A stretch of DNA of 64,000 nt from Chrysogorgia sp. JL179-B06 (GCA_035772405.1 JAYKKM010000047.1:6315001-6379000); one strand, 5' to 3'. Numbered from the stretch's first letter, positions 20,970 through 31,190 are shown. The notes: generated from the sequence alone by a model not told the origin. A program made the numbers and translations.

Positions 20970-22055
20970 TTAATATTTGGTTCTTTGACCATGTCCTTTA
21001 ACAACTGCAATTATTCTTTTATCCATACTGTCAATTATCTTGTCGATCTCTTCGGAACTGAAATTCTGCATAGTTTCCTTGACGCGTAGGGAAAATTCGT
21101 GAATACTCTCTCTCGTAATTTGTTTCTCGATAGCATCATTGTTCAACTTCATAGTGACACTGTTAAAAAAGTTCTCTATTGGGTTGAGATCTGGACTTCG
21201 AGCAGGTATTTTGAAAACCTTTGCACCTACTTTCTCTATAGCACGCATTGCTGCTCTTGAGTTTTGGCGTGGGCAACCATCCATTAAGAAAAGCTTAGCC
21301 TTTGGATTTGCTGAGTTTCGGAAAGCTTTCCTGAAACAACGCTTCACAATTGCAGCAAATTTCTCGCCCGTGATTGTCCCCTCCCACTGTTCACAGAGAA
21401 CAACGCCCTTGCCATAAGCGATGGCTACCATAAAATTTACATTGGTACTGCCTTCTTTTTTACCCTTTGCCGTGCACCTAAACTTCAATCCCTCTCCGCG
21501 TTTTCTCCATTGTCGAGCACGAGGTGCTCGAGCTTGATCATGTGGATTACTTTTGTATTCAAAACCTTTACCGTCCAAATACAATGAAATGCCTTTATTC
21601 CAAAAATCTTGGGTTAACTTTTTACGTCGGACTTTCTGGCAAAACTTTTTTCTAGCTTTGAGATCAGCTGCATGCAGTAAGCCCTTTTTTCTTGATCTTA
21701 GATAATGGTATCCCTCTTTATTTAATATATTTCGGATAGTCCTGTTACTAACATGTGTGATACCACTTTCCAACTGAACACGTTTTGAGGTAAAATTTCC
21801 TAATTCTTCTCGGAGTTTTGGAATAGTACGAATTATACTCCTCTCATCTTGGATAGATAGCTTCTTTGGTCTGCCCTTGTTCATCTTCCTTTTATCAAAG
21901 ACAGGCTCACCATTCAATGGCTTCTTAGCATGCTTGTATATTGCTGCCTTGGAATACTGCGGAAACATTTTCAACAGCTTCTTACCTCGAACGTTTGAAA
22001 GCTGGTATGCAGCTCTAATTTGGGCAGAATGCTCATGGGAAATTTTATTCATCAT
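20970..22055 (-). CDS. IS630/Tc1-mariner DD34E transposase, monomer 1
   Basis: 361 residues, read leftward from the ATG at 22,055, converging on rep. The N-terminus has helix-turn-helix character (LLKMFPQYSKAAIYKHAKKP) and an AT-hook-like GRPKK (61-65). The DDE catalytic core has LYLDGKGF (Asp161), LFLMDGCPRQNS (Asp259) and SPDLNPIENFF (Glu294). The 34 residues between the second Asp and the Glu give the DD34E spacing of Tc1-like enzymes. It would cut at the element's inverted ends and insert at TA, matching the flanking TA. It is intact, although the rep copy beside it is frameshifted. Confidence 0.9.
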   Translation of the reverse strand: MMNKISHEHSAQIRAAYQLSNVRGKKLLKMFPQYSKAAIYKHAKKPLNGEPVFDKRKMNKGRPKKLSIQDERSIIRTIPKLREELGNFTSKRVQLESGITHVSNRTIRNILNKEGYHYLRSRKKGLLHAADLKARKKFCQKVRRKKLTQDFWNKGISLYLDGKGFEYKSNPHDQARAPRARQWRKRGEGLKFRCTAKGKKEGSTNVNFMVAIAYGKGVVLCEQWEGTITGEKFAAIVKRCFRKAFRNSANPKAKLFLMDGCPRQNSRAAMRAIEKVGAKVFKIPARSPDLNPIENFFNSVTMKLNNDAIEKQITRESIHEFSLRVKETMQNFSSEEIDKIIDSMDKRIIAVVKGHGQRTKY

Positions 22056-22547
22056 CTTAAAAAAAGGAGTAAAAATATTCTCGAAGAAGGCATAGTAACA
22101 ATAATCAACAAAGCTTAAGATTCGTCAAAAAAGAAAATGGAAGCAAATGCGACGACAATACTGAGCAAGGTATACATCAGCAATCAAACTGACATGCTTT
22201 ATAGCATCATCGGCCCATTTCTCACATTGGATGTCTTGGAAGCTTTGCTTAAGATGATATTAACAAGCATCACTGACACAACAAACAAGTCAAACTTTCT
22301 TAACTGAAATCAGTTCATTTCAATCTGAGCAGGTTAATCATGCCAACATTTTAATCTAAAATTCAATTTTTTTACAGGACATGCTCAAACCAACTTAATC
22401 ATTTACTCGGCCTGCTCAAACCAACTTAATCCAACACCACCTTGGCTTAAATTAGTCGCACTAGCTAGAGCATTGCATAAAATATACTTTTACTCCTTAC
22501 ATGTGCATGTAAATGTTGGAAATACTTCAAACCATAGACAAACCATA

Positions 22548-23117
22548 GGTCACAACTTAAGAAAAAACAGTCAAAATAATTTGCCTCAAGTAAGCCCCCT
22601 GTTTAACAAATCCCCCCCCCCGGAAAGAATGCATACTTGCATATGCATACTTGCATTCTCGTACAAGGGAACAAACAGAGTAACTCTAGTCGAGAAGGGA
22701 GCGAGAAACTATAGTTGACAACATTTGCTGGATAGCGAAAATTGACTAAGTGCCATGTTTTTTATGGACACATGGAAATTAATTCGTAGACTATCTAATA
22801 ATTTCCCAAATGTTCGGTCCCTCCCCCCTATACTCCTATACCCTATACCCATATACCCTATACTCATATACCCCTATACCCCTATGTTCCCCCCTCCCCC
22901 AACTTAAGAAAAACAGTCAAAATCATTTGCCTCAAGTAAGCCCCCTGTTTAACAACTCCCCCCCCCCCCCGGAAAGAATGCATACTTGCATATGCATACT
23001 TGCATTCTCGTACAAGGGAATAAACAGAGTAACTTTAGTCGAGAGGGGAGCGAGAAACTATAGTTGACAACCTTTGCTGGATAGCGAAAATTGACAAAGT
23101 GCCATGTTTTTTATGGA
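22548..23117 (+). repeat. Right subterminal tandem repeat (monomer 1)
   Basis: A ~215-base segment occurs twice, at about 22,553-22,771 and 22,902-23,117. Each copy runs CTTAAGAAAAA, a poly-C tract, GAATGCATACTTGCATATGC and CCATGTTTTTTATGGACA. Between them lies a 50-base piece of the left end of the 252-bp repeat (CATGGAAATTAATTCGTAG onward) and a CTATACC-type minisatellite at 22,830-22,885. This looks like a tandem duplication of interior end plus repeat start, perhaps left by an aborted or imprecise replication or excision event. Confidence 0.75.
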
Positions 23118-23369
23118 CAATCATGGAAATTAATTCGTAGACTATCTAATAATTTCCCGAATGTTCCCCCTCCCCCCTATACAATGTTGATGTGTGAATG
23201 AAACCACATCCAGAGGTTTATGTGATGATCAACATTGTGTTTGGGGGGAAGGGGGGACTATTTCAAACTATTTTGGCAGTGAATAATTAAATCTTGAACA
23301 ACTGGCCTCCAACAATGCTAAAAGGACATGCTTTTTATAAGAAGTCTACGTATATTATTTCCATGATTG
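23118..23369 (+). repeat. 252-bp junction repeat A2 (between monomers)
   Basis: The same unit as A1 and apparently identical by eye, including the C-rich/G-rich hairpin. It is shared by the end of monomer 1 and the start of monomer 2. No TA is duplicated here (left neighbour GGA, right neighbour TCT), so it is an internal junction and not a separate insertion. Confidence 0.88.
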
Positions 23370-24077
23370 TCTAAATTTCAAGACAAAATTTGAGCATGGT
23401 GCTTTGCACATTTAAAATGTAAATCAGCACACAAACTTCAAGGCAAGGGCTATACTACATGTTATGAATATGCATGACAGTTACATAATATATTCAAAGT
23501 ATTATAAAGAGAAATCAGGACAACTGACTACTTAAACTTACATCTAATTCGGGCGCTGTTCTTCTTCAAAGATGAACCTCTTCTAGAATAAAAACGTTTA
23601 CGTGCATGTCTAAATTTGAGCATGGTGCTTTGCACATTTAAAATGTAAATCAGCACACAAACTTCAAGACAAGGGCTTTACTACATGTTATGAATATGCA
23701 TGACAGTTACATTAAATATATTCAAAGTATTATAAAGAGATAATCAGGACAACGGACTACTCAAACTTACATCTTATTCGGGCGCTGTTCTTCTTCAAGG
23801 ATGAACCTCTTCTAGAATAAAAACGTTTACGTACATGTCTAAATTTCAAGACAAAATTGGAACATGGTTCTTTGCACATTTAAAATGTAAATCAGCACAC
23901 AAACTTCAAGGCAAGGGGGTATACTACATGATGTTATGAATATGCATGACAGTTTCATAATATATTCAAAGTATTATAAAGAGATAATCAGGACAACGGA
24001 CTACTTAAACTTACATCTTATTCGGGCGCTGCTTTTCTTCAAGGAGAACCTCTTGTAGAATAAAAACGTTAACGTAG
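23370..24077 (+). repeat. Subterminal triplicated ~235-bp repeat (monomer 2)
   Basis: The counterpart of 18,021-18,728 with only a handful of substitutions, for example GGGGGTATAC here against GGGCTATAC in monomer 1. Confidence 0.8.
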
Positions 24078-24232
24078 TTACGTTTGCGTTTATAAGCTTT
24101 GTTAATATAGGTTTCGTCCACGCACATCCGGGCGTTAGCTTTTCAATTAATGTCAACATTATTAAATTAGAACAACACATTGATTGGTGGAGGGAATTTC
24201 AAATTTTTTTGCGTCAACCGACATTATTGTTG

Positions 24233-25606
24233 ATGATGGCTGAAGTTAGAGATGAAATAAATTGTGCTAAGCCGCGGAGAAGCTACCTTATAACTTACAG
24301 CCAAGCTGATTTGAAGAAATTCCCAACTAGGGAATCATTCGCTGCCGCCGTATCTGAAGTCTTCACTTCAGAACGAAGTAGATTTAGACCACAGCACTGG
24401 GCATGTTGCCTAGAGCAGCATTCAGATGACGGCTTCCACTATCATATGGCGTTGAAGCTGACCGGCCCGAGGAAATGGCTTGAGTGTAAACGAGCTCTGC
24501 AAAGAAAGCATGGAATTGTGGTGAATTTCTCCGATCACGATGGATATTATACCGCGTACAAGTATGTTTCCAAGAATGACGAGAATGTTTACCGCAGCCC
24601 AAATCATCCCAACCTGGACGAAGTCGGGTCGCCCAAAACGAAGAACTGTCAGCGTGCATATCGTCAGAGGCGCGCAAACAGACAAGCAGCCACGCCCTCG
24701 ACTACACCTCAGACTGATGAAGAACCACTCAGCAACCCTCCCAAGAAAAAGATGAAAAAGCTCTTAAACATAGATGTGTCTGAATTTATTGAAAAGCACG
24801 ATATAAAAGATCAAACTTCTTTACTCGCAATTGCCAATGATCAGAAAAAAGAGGGTAAGAAAGACCTGGCACACTATGTCCTTTCCCGTTCATCGAAAAG
24901 CCTTGATGAGCTCATTCAACAAACCTGGAGAATGAAGGAAGCAGCTTCAGTTTTGAAACGACAGAAAGCATCCCGAATGGAGATAATACGCGAAGCAGCT
25001 GCTGGTAATTGTGTTGAGAACTGTGATGGACTATGGCTGAGGTGCGCTGAAGAAGTTTTAGTAAATAACAAATTGCATCCAATCTTGTTCGCTGCTGCCG
25101 TACGAGATTTGCTAATGCTCGGAAGAGGAAAATACAGGAATGTCATGATAGTCGGGGCGACAAACTGTGGCAAAACGTTTCTGTTTAAACCCCTCGAGCT
25201 GCTATTCAACACCTTTTCCAACCCTGCCGCAGACAAATATGCTTGGGTAGGAGCTGACAAAGCAGAGATCATTTGGCTAAACGATGTTCGCCGGACAAGG
25301 GAGTTGATAGAGTGGAAGAGCTTGCTTCTGTTGCTGGAAGGCGATCGTGTGAATCTACCAGCTCCAAAGAATCATTTTGCAACAGATGTCTGTATCGATA
25401 CTGACATCCCGATATTTGCAACGTCCAAAGACGTCATCAAATACCGAGGCTCGTACAACGCCGAAGACAAGAGTGAGGATGATATGATGGCGTCACGATG
25501 GAAAGTCTTCCAATTCACACACAGCATCCCAGAGAGAGAACAAAAGCAAATAACTCCGTGCCCGCATTGTTTTGCCAAGCTTGTACTTATGGGAGAAATA
25601 AGTTGA
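24233..25606 (+). CDS. rep: Rep protein: HUH nicking endonuclease + superfamily 3 helicase, intact
   Basis: 457 residues from the ATG at 24,233; a second ATG follows at once. The N-terminal nicking domain has motif I YLITYSQ (18-24), the HUH metal site FHYHMAL (His69, His71) and motif III YVSKND (Tyr111 nucleophile, Lys114). A basic, proline-containing linker follows (about 140-180). The C-terminal helicase has Walker A GATNCGKT (308-315), Walker B EIIWLND (345-351) and motif C PIFATSKD (393-400), with Lys where Asn is usual. This architecture is that of CRESS-DNA virus and plasmid replication initiators, which nick an origin hairpin and unwind DNA for rolling-circle replication; at 457 residues it is longer than the usual ~300. 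The neighbouring convergent gene is a DDE transposase. It could be a domesticated viral Rep or a transposon's own initiator. Confidence 0.9.
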   Translation: MMAEVRDEINCAKPRRSYLITYSQADLKKFPTRESFAAAVSEVFTSERSRFRPQHWACCLEQHSDDGFHYHMALKLTGPRKWLECKRALQRKHGIVVNFSDHDGYYTAYKYVSKNDENVYRSPNHPNLDEVGSPKTKNCQRAYRQRRANRQAATPSTTPQTDEEPLSNPPKKKMKKLLNIDVSEFIEKHDIKDQTSLLAIANDQKKEGKKDLAHYVLSRSSKSLDELIQQTWRMKEAASVLKRQKASRMEIIREAAAGNCVENCDGLWLRCAEEVLVNNKLHPILFAAAVRDLLMLGRGKYRNVMIVGATNCGKTFLFKPLELLFNTFSNPAADKYAWVGADKAEIIWLNDVRRTRELIEWKSLLLLLEGDRVNLPAPKNHFATDVCIDTDIPIFATSKDVIKYRGSYNAEDKSEDDMMASRWKVFQFTHSIPEREQKQITPCPHCFAKLVLMGEIS

Positions 25607-25735
25607 ACACATAGCAAGTTACTAGAACGAGCTCAAAGGCATAAAAACGGAACAAAATAGTCATTACAAGACCTTATTTTTGGTATTAAACCTTACTATA
25701 TAGTATTTCATTAATTGTTTTCTATCACAGAACAA

Positions 25736-26165
25736 GTTACCACATGTTACTGCGCATGTTACTGCACATGTTACTATAAATATAGTATATTTTACTTTTC
25801 AGTTGGCATGTTACTACATGTTACTGCTACTTTTTATAAAAGTATATATATATACTTTTATAAAAAGTAGCAGTAACATGTAGTAACATGTTACTTCAAC
25901 ATGTTACTACATGTTACTGCTACTTTTTTTATAAAAGTATATATATATATACTTTTATAAAAAAGTAGCAGTAACATGTAGTAACATGTTACTTCAACAT
26001 GTTACTACATCTTATTGCTACTTTTTTATAAAAGTATATATATACTTAAAAAAAAGGAGCAGTAACATGTTGAAATATATAGTAAATATATACTATATTT
26101 ATAGTAATACGTACAGTAACATGTGCAGTAACATGTGGTAACATGTAGTAACATGTGCAATATGT
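25736..26165. promoter_or_regulatory. Palindromic iteron region between rep and transposase (monomer 2)
   Basis: Apparently identical by eye to the region at 20,390-20,830, including both hairpins and the outer inverted flanks. Confidence 0.55.
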
Positions 26166-26316
26166 ATATAAATTATGTTGATATTAGATCGTAGGATATT
26201 ATTTGTATGTATACACTATAATTAGTAAGATTTTGACTGCTGAAACTATTGTGACATTATTCTGTTACTAAATATTAATGTTTAAGTAACTGATTGAAAG
26301 CGACTTGCCCTAGTAA

Positions 26317-27402
26317 TTAATATTTGGTTCTTTGACCATGTCCTTTAACAACTGCAATTATTCTTTTATCCATACTGTCAATTATCTTGTCGATCTCTTC
26401 GGAACTGAAATTCTGCATAGTTTCCTTGACGCGTAGGGAAAATTCGTGAATACTCTCTCTCGTAATTTGTTTCTCGATAGCATCATTGTTCAACTTCATA
26501 GTGACACTGTTAAAAAAGTTCTCTATTGGGTTGAGATCTGGACTTCGAGCAGGTATTTTGAAAACCTTTGCACCTACTTTCTCTATAGCACGCATTGCTG
26601 CTCTTGAGTTTTGGCGTGGGCAACCATCCATTAAGAAAAGCTTAGCCTTTGGATTTGCTGAGTTTCGGAAAGCTTTCCTGAAACAACGCTTCACAATTGC
26701 AGCAAATTTCTCGCCCGTGATTGTCCCCTCCCACTGTTCACAGAGAACAACGCCCTTGCCATAAGCGATGGCTACCATAAAATTTACATTGGTACTGCCT
26801 TCTTTTTTACCCTTTGCCGTGCACCTAAACTTCAATCCCTCTCCGCGTTTTCTCCATTGTCGAGCACGAGGTGCTCGAGCTTGATCATGTGGATTACTTT
26901 TGTATTCAAAACCTTTACCGTCCAAATACAATGAAATGCCTTTATTCCAAAAATCTTGGGTTAACTTTTTACGTCGGACTTTCTGGCAAAACTTTTTTCT
27001 AGCTTTGAGATCAGCTGCATGCAGTAAGCCCTTTTTTCTTGATCTTAGATAATGGTATCCCTCTTTATTTAATATATTTCGGATAGTCCTGTTACTAACA
27101 TGTGTGATACCACTTTCCAACTGAACACGTTTTGAGGTAAAATTTCCTAATTCTTCTCGGAGTTTTGGAATAGTACGAATTATACTCCTCTCATCTTGGA
27201 TAGATAGCTTCTTTGGTCTGCCCTTGTTCATCTTCCTTTTATCAAAGACAGGCTCACCATTCAATGGCTTCTTAGCATGCTTGTATATTGCTGCCTTGGA
27301 ATACTGCGGAAACATTTTCAACAGCTTCTTACCTCGAACGTTTGAAAGCTGGTATGCAGCTCTAATTTGGGCAGAATGCTCATGGGAAATTTTATTCATC
27401 AT
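26317..27402 (-). CDS. IS630/Tc1-mariner DD34E transposase, monomer 2
   Basis: The translation appears identical to the 361-residue protein at 20,970-22,055, with all three catalytic acids kept. It lies 710 bases downstream of the end of the intact rep copy, tail to tail, across the palindromic region. Two identical intact copies point to a very recent duplication. The family is solid from the DD34E core; the specific subfamily is not known to me. Confidence 0.9.
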   Translation of the reverse strand: MMNKISHEHSAQIRAAYQLSNVRGKKLLKMFPQYSKAAIYKHAKKPLNGEPVFDKRKMNKGRPKKLSIQDERSIIRTIPKLREELGNFTSKRVQLESGITHVSNRTIRNILNKEGYHYLRSRKKGLLHAADLKARKKFCQKVRRKKLTQDFWNKGISLYLDGKGFEYKSNPHDQARAPRARQWRKRGEGLKFRCTAKGKKEGSTNVNFMVAIAYGKGVVLCEQWEGTITGEKFAAIVKRCFRKAFRNSANPKAKLFLMDGCPRQNSRAAMRAIEKVGAKVFKIPARSPDLNPIENFFNSVTMKLNNDAIEKQITRESIHEFSLRVKETMQNFSSEEIDKIIDSMDKRIIAVVKGHGQRTKY

Positions 27403-27892
27403 CTTAAAAAAAGGAGTAAAAATATTCTCGAAGAAGGCATAGTAACAATAATCAACAAAGCTTAAGATTCGTCAAAAAAGAAAATGGAAGCAAATGCGAC
27501 GACAATACTGAGCAAGGTATACATCAGCAATCAAACTGACATGCTTTATAGCATCATCGGCCCATTTCTCACATTGGATGTCTTGGAAGCTTTGCTTAAG
27601 ATGATATTAACAAGCATCACTGACACAACAAACAAGTCAAACTTTCTTAACTGAAATCAGTTCATTTCAACTGAGCAGGTTAATCATGCCAACATTTTAA
27701 TCTAAAATTCAATTTTTTTACAGGACATGCTCAAACCAACTTAATCATTTACTCGGCCTGCTCAAACCAACTTAATCCAACACCACCTTGGCTTAAATTA
27801 GTCGCACTAGCTAGAGCATTGCATAAAATATACTTTTACTCCTTACATGTGCATGTAAATGTTGGAAATACTTCAACCATAGACAAACCATA

Positions 27893-28461
27893 GGTCACAA
27901 CTTAAGAAAAACAGTCAAAATAATTTGCCTCAAGTAAGCCCCCTGTTTAACAAATCCCCCCCCCCGGAAAGAATGCATACTTGCATATGCATACTTGCAT
28001 TCTCGTACAAGGGAACAAACAGAGTAACTCTAGTCGAGAAGGGAGCGAGAAACTATAGTTGACAACATTTGCTGGATAGCGAAAATTGACTAAGTGCCAT
28101 GTTTTTTATGGACACATGGAAATTAATTCGTAGACTATCTAATAATTTCCCAAATGTTCGGTCCCTCCCCCCTATACTCCTATACCCTATACCCATATAC
28201 CCTATACTCATATACCCCTATACCCCTATGTTCCCCCCTCCCCCAACTTAAGAAAAACAGTCAAAATCATTTGCCTCAAGTAAGCCCCCTGTTTAACAAC
28301 TCCCCCCCCCCCCCCGGAAAGAATGCATACTTGCATATGCATACTTGCATTCTCGTACAAGGGAATAAACAGAGTAACTTTAGTCGAGAGGGAGCGAGAA
28401 ACTATAGTTGACAACCTTTGCTGGATAGCGAAAATTGACAAAGTGCCATGTTTTTTATGGA
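27893..28461 (+). repeat. Right subterminal tandem repeat (monomer 2)
   Basis: Counterpart of 22,548-23,117. It differs by small changes in poly-A and poly-C run lengths and one missing G in GAGAGGGAG. Confidence 0.75.
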
Positions 28462-28713
28462 CAATCATGGAAATTAATTCGTAGACTATCTAATAATTTC
28501 CCGAATGTTCCCCCTCCCCCCTATACAATGTTGATGTGTGAATGAAACCACATCCAGAGGTTTATGTGATGATCAACATTGTGTTTGGGGGGAAGGGGGG
28601 ACTATTTCAAACTATTTTGGCAGTGAATAATTAAATCTTGAACAACTGGCCTCCAACAATGCTAAAAGGACATGCTTTTTATAAGAAGTCTACGTATATT
28701 ATTTCCATGATTG
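28462..28713 (+). repeat. 252-bp terminal repeat A3
   Basis: Third copy, forming the right end of the whole element. Its last bases ATTTCCATGATTG abut the flanking TA, after which Polinton-like AT-rich DNA resumes. Confidence 0.88.
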
Positions 28714-29002
28714 TAGATCGTTTAGTTTGTACAGCGTTTAGTTTGCCTTTATATAATAGCGTATTGTTTATGCGTTACTATAGTCACGATACCCAAGTTC
28801 ATCCGAGGTGTGTGTTATGGTGTTTAAAGAATTTCTGTTATGTTAAAATCAAAGTCCAATTTCATATCATCATGACCTTATATGGTTATGTATATTTAAG
28901 ATCGTTATTTGTTTAAAAATATACACTATGAAACTAAAAAAACTTTTAAATTCTTATAAATATATATCTATATATTTCCTTTTGATTTTATAGACAGATA
29001 AA

Positions 29003-29693
29003 ATGAATGCTGTTTCACTACCATTTCATCACCCGTTTATGTTAACATTATGCGGTCCTAGTTAATCTGGAAAAACATTTTGGATTTTACAATTACTAAA
29101 TTATATTGAGACAACGATAACACCAAATATTACGAAAATAGTTTATCTTTATTCAATATATCAACCCTTATACGATAAAATGCATACGCTTTTGGAAGAG
29201 AAAAAAATGAATTTCGAATTTGTCGATTGTAAGAAGGGTATACCCGATATTGTTGATATACAAAATAATTCATCTGATAATACTTTAATTATTTTAGACG
29301 ATCTTATGCAAGTCGCTGCATCGTCAAAAGAAAATCTTGATAAAATTGATAATATTGCAACTCAAGATGTTCATCATCGTAATGTAAGCGTAATTTTTAC
29401 ATGTCAAAACTTATCTTACGGTAATAGAAGGTGCGAAATTTACGTATGAACAGTCATTATTACATCATGTTTAAAAATTTAAGTGATTGTAGAAATATGT
29501 ATACAATATGTGATAATAAGAAAATAAATAGAAATCAATTTGAAAAAATTTAGCAGATATTAATAAAGATCCTTATGGATATTTATTATTTGATAATTGT
29601 AATAAGGGGTATGATAATTGTACAATAAGAACAAATATATTTCCTAATGAAAAAACCTTTCTATATGACCTGTATTTAAAAAAAAATTTGTAA
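29003..29693 (+). pseudogene. Polinton packaging ATPase (FtsK/HerA type), broken
   Basis: In Polintons this ATPase is thought to pump DNA into capsids. From the ATG at 29,003 the frame reaches a P-loop context (MLTLCGPS, then SGKTFW), but a TAA at 29,063-29,065 sits in the middle of the Walker A motif. Walker B is LIILDDLM near 29,288, and a VSVIFTCQNL sensor-like strand lies near 29,388. A frameshift follows near 29,425; the C-terminal part is readable in another frame (HYYIMFKNLSD), with more breaks before about 29,693. It lies 290 bases right of the 10.9-kb insertion, and with polB on the other side it identifies the split host element as a Polinton. Confidence 0.85.
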
Positions 29694-29835
29694 AGATTTT
29701 GTCAATTTATAAATAAAGAATCTTTTTTTGTTTTGTTATTGTCTTATTTGCTATATAAGTAAAACAAATAAAAGGAAAAAACTAGTGTTGTGGGGTAAAA
29801 ACAAACAAAATTCCTAGAAGTTTCATCGTCATATA

Positions 29836-30091
29836 ATGAAAAAAATCAATACAATTAAAAGGGAAAAAATAAATTTGGAAAACTTTTTCTCGAGATGCTA
29901 AACATACCTATGTTGATATTTCTAAGCGAATTTACACAGATGTAAAACGTATAGTAACCGGTAAAAGAAGAAAAAGGAAAAATGTTACTCAAATGCGTCG
30001 AAAACGTAAAAGGAGACAAAAAGGAGGATTTTTAGCCGCTGCTTTAGCTTTAGCACCTTTGGGGCTTTCACTATTAGGATCGATATTTTGA
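29836..30091 (+). pseudogene. Small basic core-like protein of the Polinton
   Basis: The readable frame to the stop at 30,089-30,091 is highly basic (GKRRKRKN, then RRKRKRRQKGGF) and ends in a short hydrophobic stretch (LAAALALAPLGLSLLGSIF). A basic stretch, a Gly-Gly and a hydrophobic end resemble the small adenovirus pX-like core proteins reported in Polintons. The ATG at 29,836 is in a different frame from the basic part, so a frameshift has occurred near 29,880, unless translation begins elsewhere. Its place after the ATPase fits a virion-gene cluster. Confidence 0.55.
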
Positions 30092-30135
30092 TAAAAAACT
30101 AACAGACATTTGAATTGTTTTGTAAAATATTTTAA

Positions 30136-30348
30136 TTAAAATTTTGATTTATTAAAAGAACAACAACTTTGATTATTGGGTTTCTGTGTTTCTATTTTAT
30201 TTTTACATTTTTTATTATAGATATTAACTATTACATTTCCCAGTATAACTATTTTACCCCCTAATTTAACATCATTCATTAATTTATTTTTATTTTTACT
30301 TTTAAATAACGAATATTCTGGTGTTTGTTTTATTGTTTTATTTTTCAA
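30136..30348 (-). CDS. Small lysine/asparagine-rich hypothetical protein at Polinton edge
   Basis: About 70 codons on the minus strand with no ATG at the left end of the open stretch, which continues upstream to about 30,400. It contains KLGGKIVILGNVIVNIYNKKC, a short beta-like hydrophobic segment, between lysine-rich arms. It is probably a fragment or small structural gene of the Polinton. No family is recognised, and it may be chance in such AT-rich DNA. Confidence 0.3.
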   Translation of the reverse strand: MKNKTIKQTPEYSLFKSKNKNKLMNDVKLGGKIVILGNVIVNIYNKKCKNKIETQKPNNQSCCSFNKSKF

Positions 30349-30444
30349 AATATTTTTTCGTTTGAGTATTAGTGCATTTATGGTTGAATTCTCAACAGTT
30401 TTTCGTTATACTTTCCAATAATTCGAAAGAAGAGATTCCTTACC

Positions 30445-30939
30445 ATGTCCACTGAAGCTATTGAGGTCGAGATACTGGCTGAAAACACTACGGCAGTGGT
30501 GGATCCAACTGACAAGCAAACAAATATGGTGGACATGCTACAAGGACTACAAGCTACCCCAACGAAACTTGCAACGGCTTCTGAAACGAAGACAGCTGCT
30601 TTTGAAAGCCTGAAAGAAGATATCCTCCTTAATACAGCTGACACAGCTGAGGAAGATGAAGAGCAGCTAGGTAACGAACGTGATTCTCTGCTCAATATCA
30701 ACAACACTCTGGACGACGTAATCGAAACGAGTGGCGTAAATGACAAAACAAATTCGAAGGACTCTAATGTACCTGACTCAGGTTCACAGAGCGAGCTACT
30801 AGAAAGCTTGACCCAGGCGTTTATTCCAAATGTACGAAAATCTCCGCCTGTTGAGAGCAAAATTGCTCAGTTAATCGACAATATGTTGACCGGAGAACTC
30901 TCACCCGATAAAGCCCTTTTCTTTTCAATTTGCGTGTAA
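30445..30939 (+). pseudogene. N-terminal ORF of a DIRS-like retroelement (gag-like), fragment
   Basis: 164 codons from a well-placed ATG, with higher GC than the Polinton at its left. The product is acidic and serine/threonine-rich (TADTAEEDEEQLGNERD), then SELLESLTQAF and SKIAQLIDNMLTGELSPDKA before the frame runs out. The last segment resembles the start of the conserved region in the first ORF of DIRS-like elements. A DIRS-type reverse transcriptase piece lies 1.5 kb downstream in the same orientation, supporting the call. The rest of the ORF is lost in the non-coding and microsatellite DNA that follows. Confidence 0.45.
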
Positions 30940-31190
30940 TTACAGTACATCCGTTCGTGTTATGTATATCCGTTCGTGCAACTGCATAATTTTCCGGAAT
31001 TGGAAGATCCACGAAAAGTCGATCTATAGTTTCTACTTTCGTAATAAATTTCTACAAGTTGCACGAAAACTAGATTTAGTTTCTACTTTCGCAACAAATT
31101 TCAAATACCAAGTTGCTAGTTCATCCCGCAAGAATATCCCTTTGGTATATTTAGTCTAAGTCTAGTTGTAATAGTAGTAGTTTTTAATCT
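30940..31190. other. Non-coding stretch with a short direct repeat
   Basis: TTTCTACTTTCG(T/C)AA is followed by AAATTTC twice (about 31,029 and 31,080). No gene seen. Confidence 0.35.

Larger units (their letters stand above)
17769..28713. mobile_element. 10.9-kb head-to-tail dimer of a Rep + IS630/Tc1-type transposon
   Basis: The outer ends are inverted: left CAATCATGGAAATTAATTCG, right the reverse complement of CAATCATGGAAATAATATAC, followed on both by CGTAGACT. TA lies immediately outside both ends (17,767-17,768 and 28,714-28,715), the target duplication of IS630/Tc1-mariner elements. Inside, a 252-bp unit occurs three times (17,769, 23,118, 28,462) with two nearly identical interiors between them, so the period is about 5,349 and 5,344 bases. 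Each interior holds a plus-strand Rep gene and a convergent minus-strand transposase gene. GC content and codon use are higher than in the surrounding Polinton. Only about fifteen differences between the two units were found by eye. Confidence 0.88.

Noticed and set aside
18884..25606. An ordinary integrated circovirus-type viral fossil
   Set aside because: The Rep lies with a transposase inside TA-flanked inverted ends, has no capsid gene, and one copy is intact; a transposon module fits better, though a viral origin of rep is possible.
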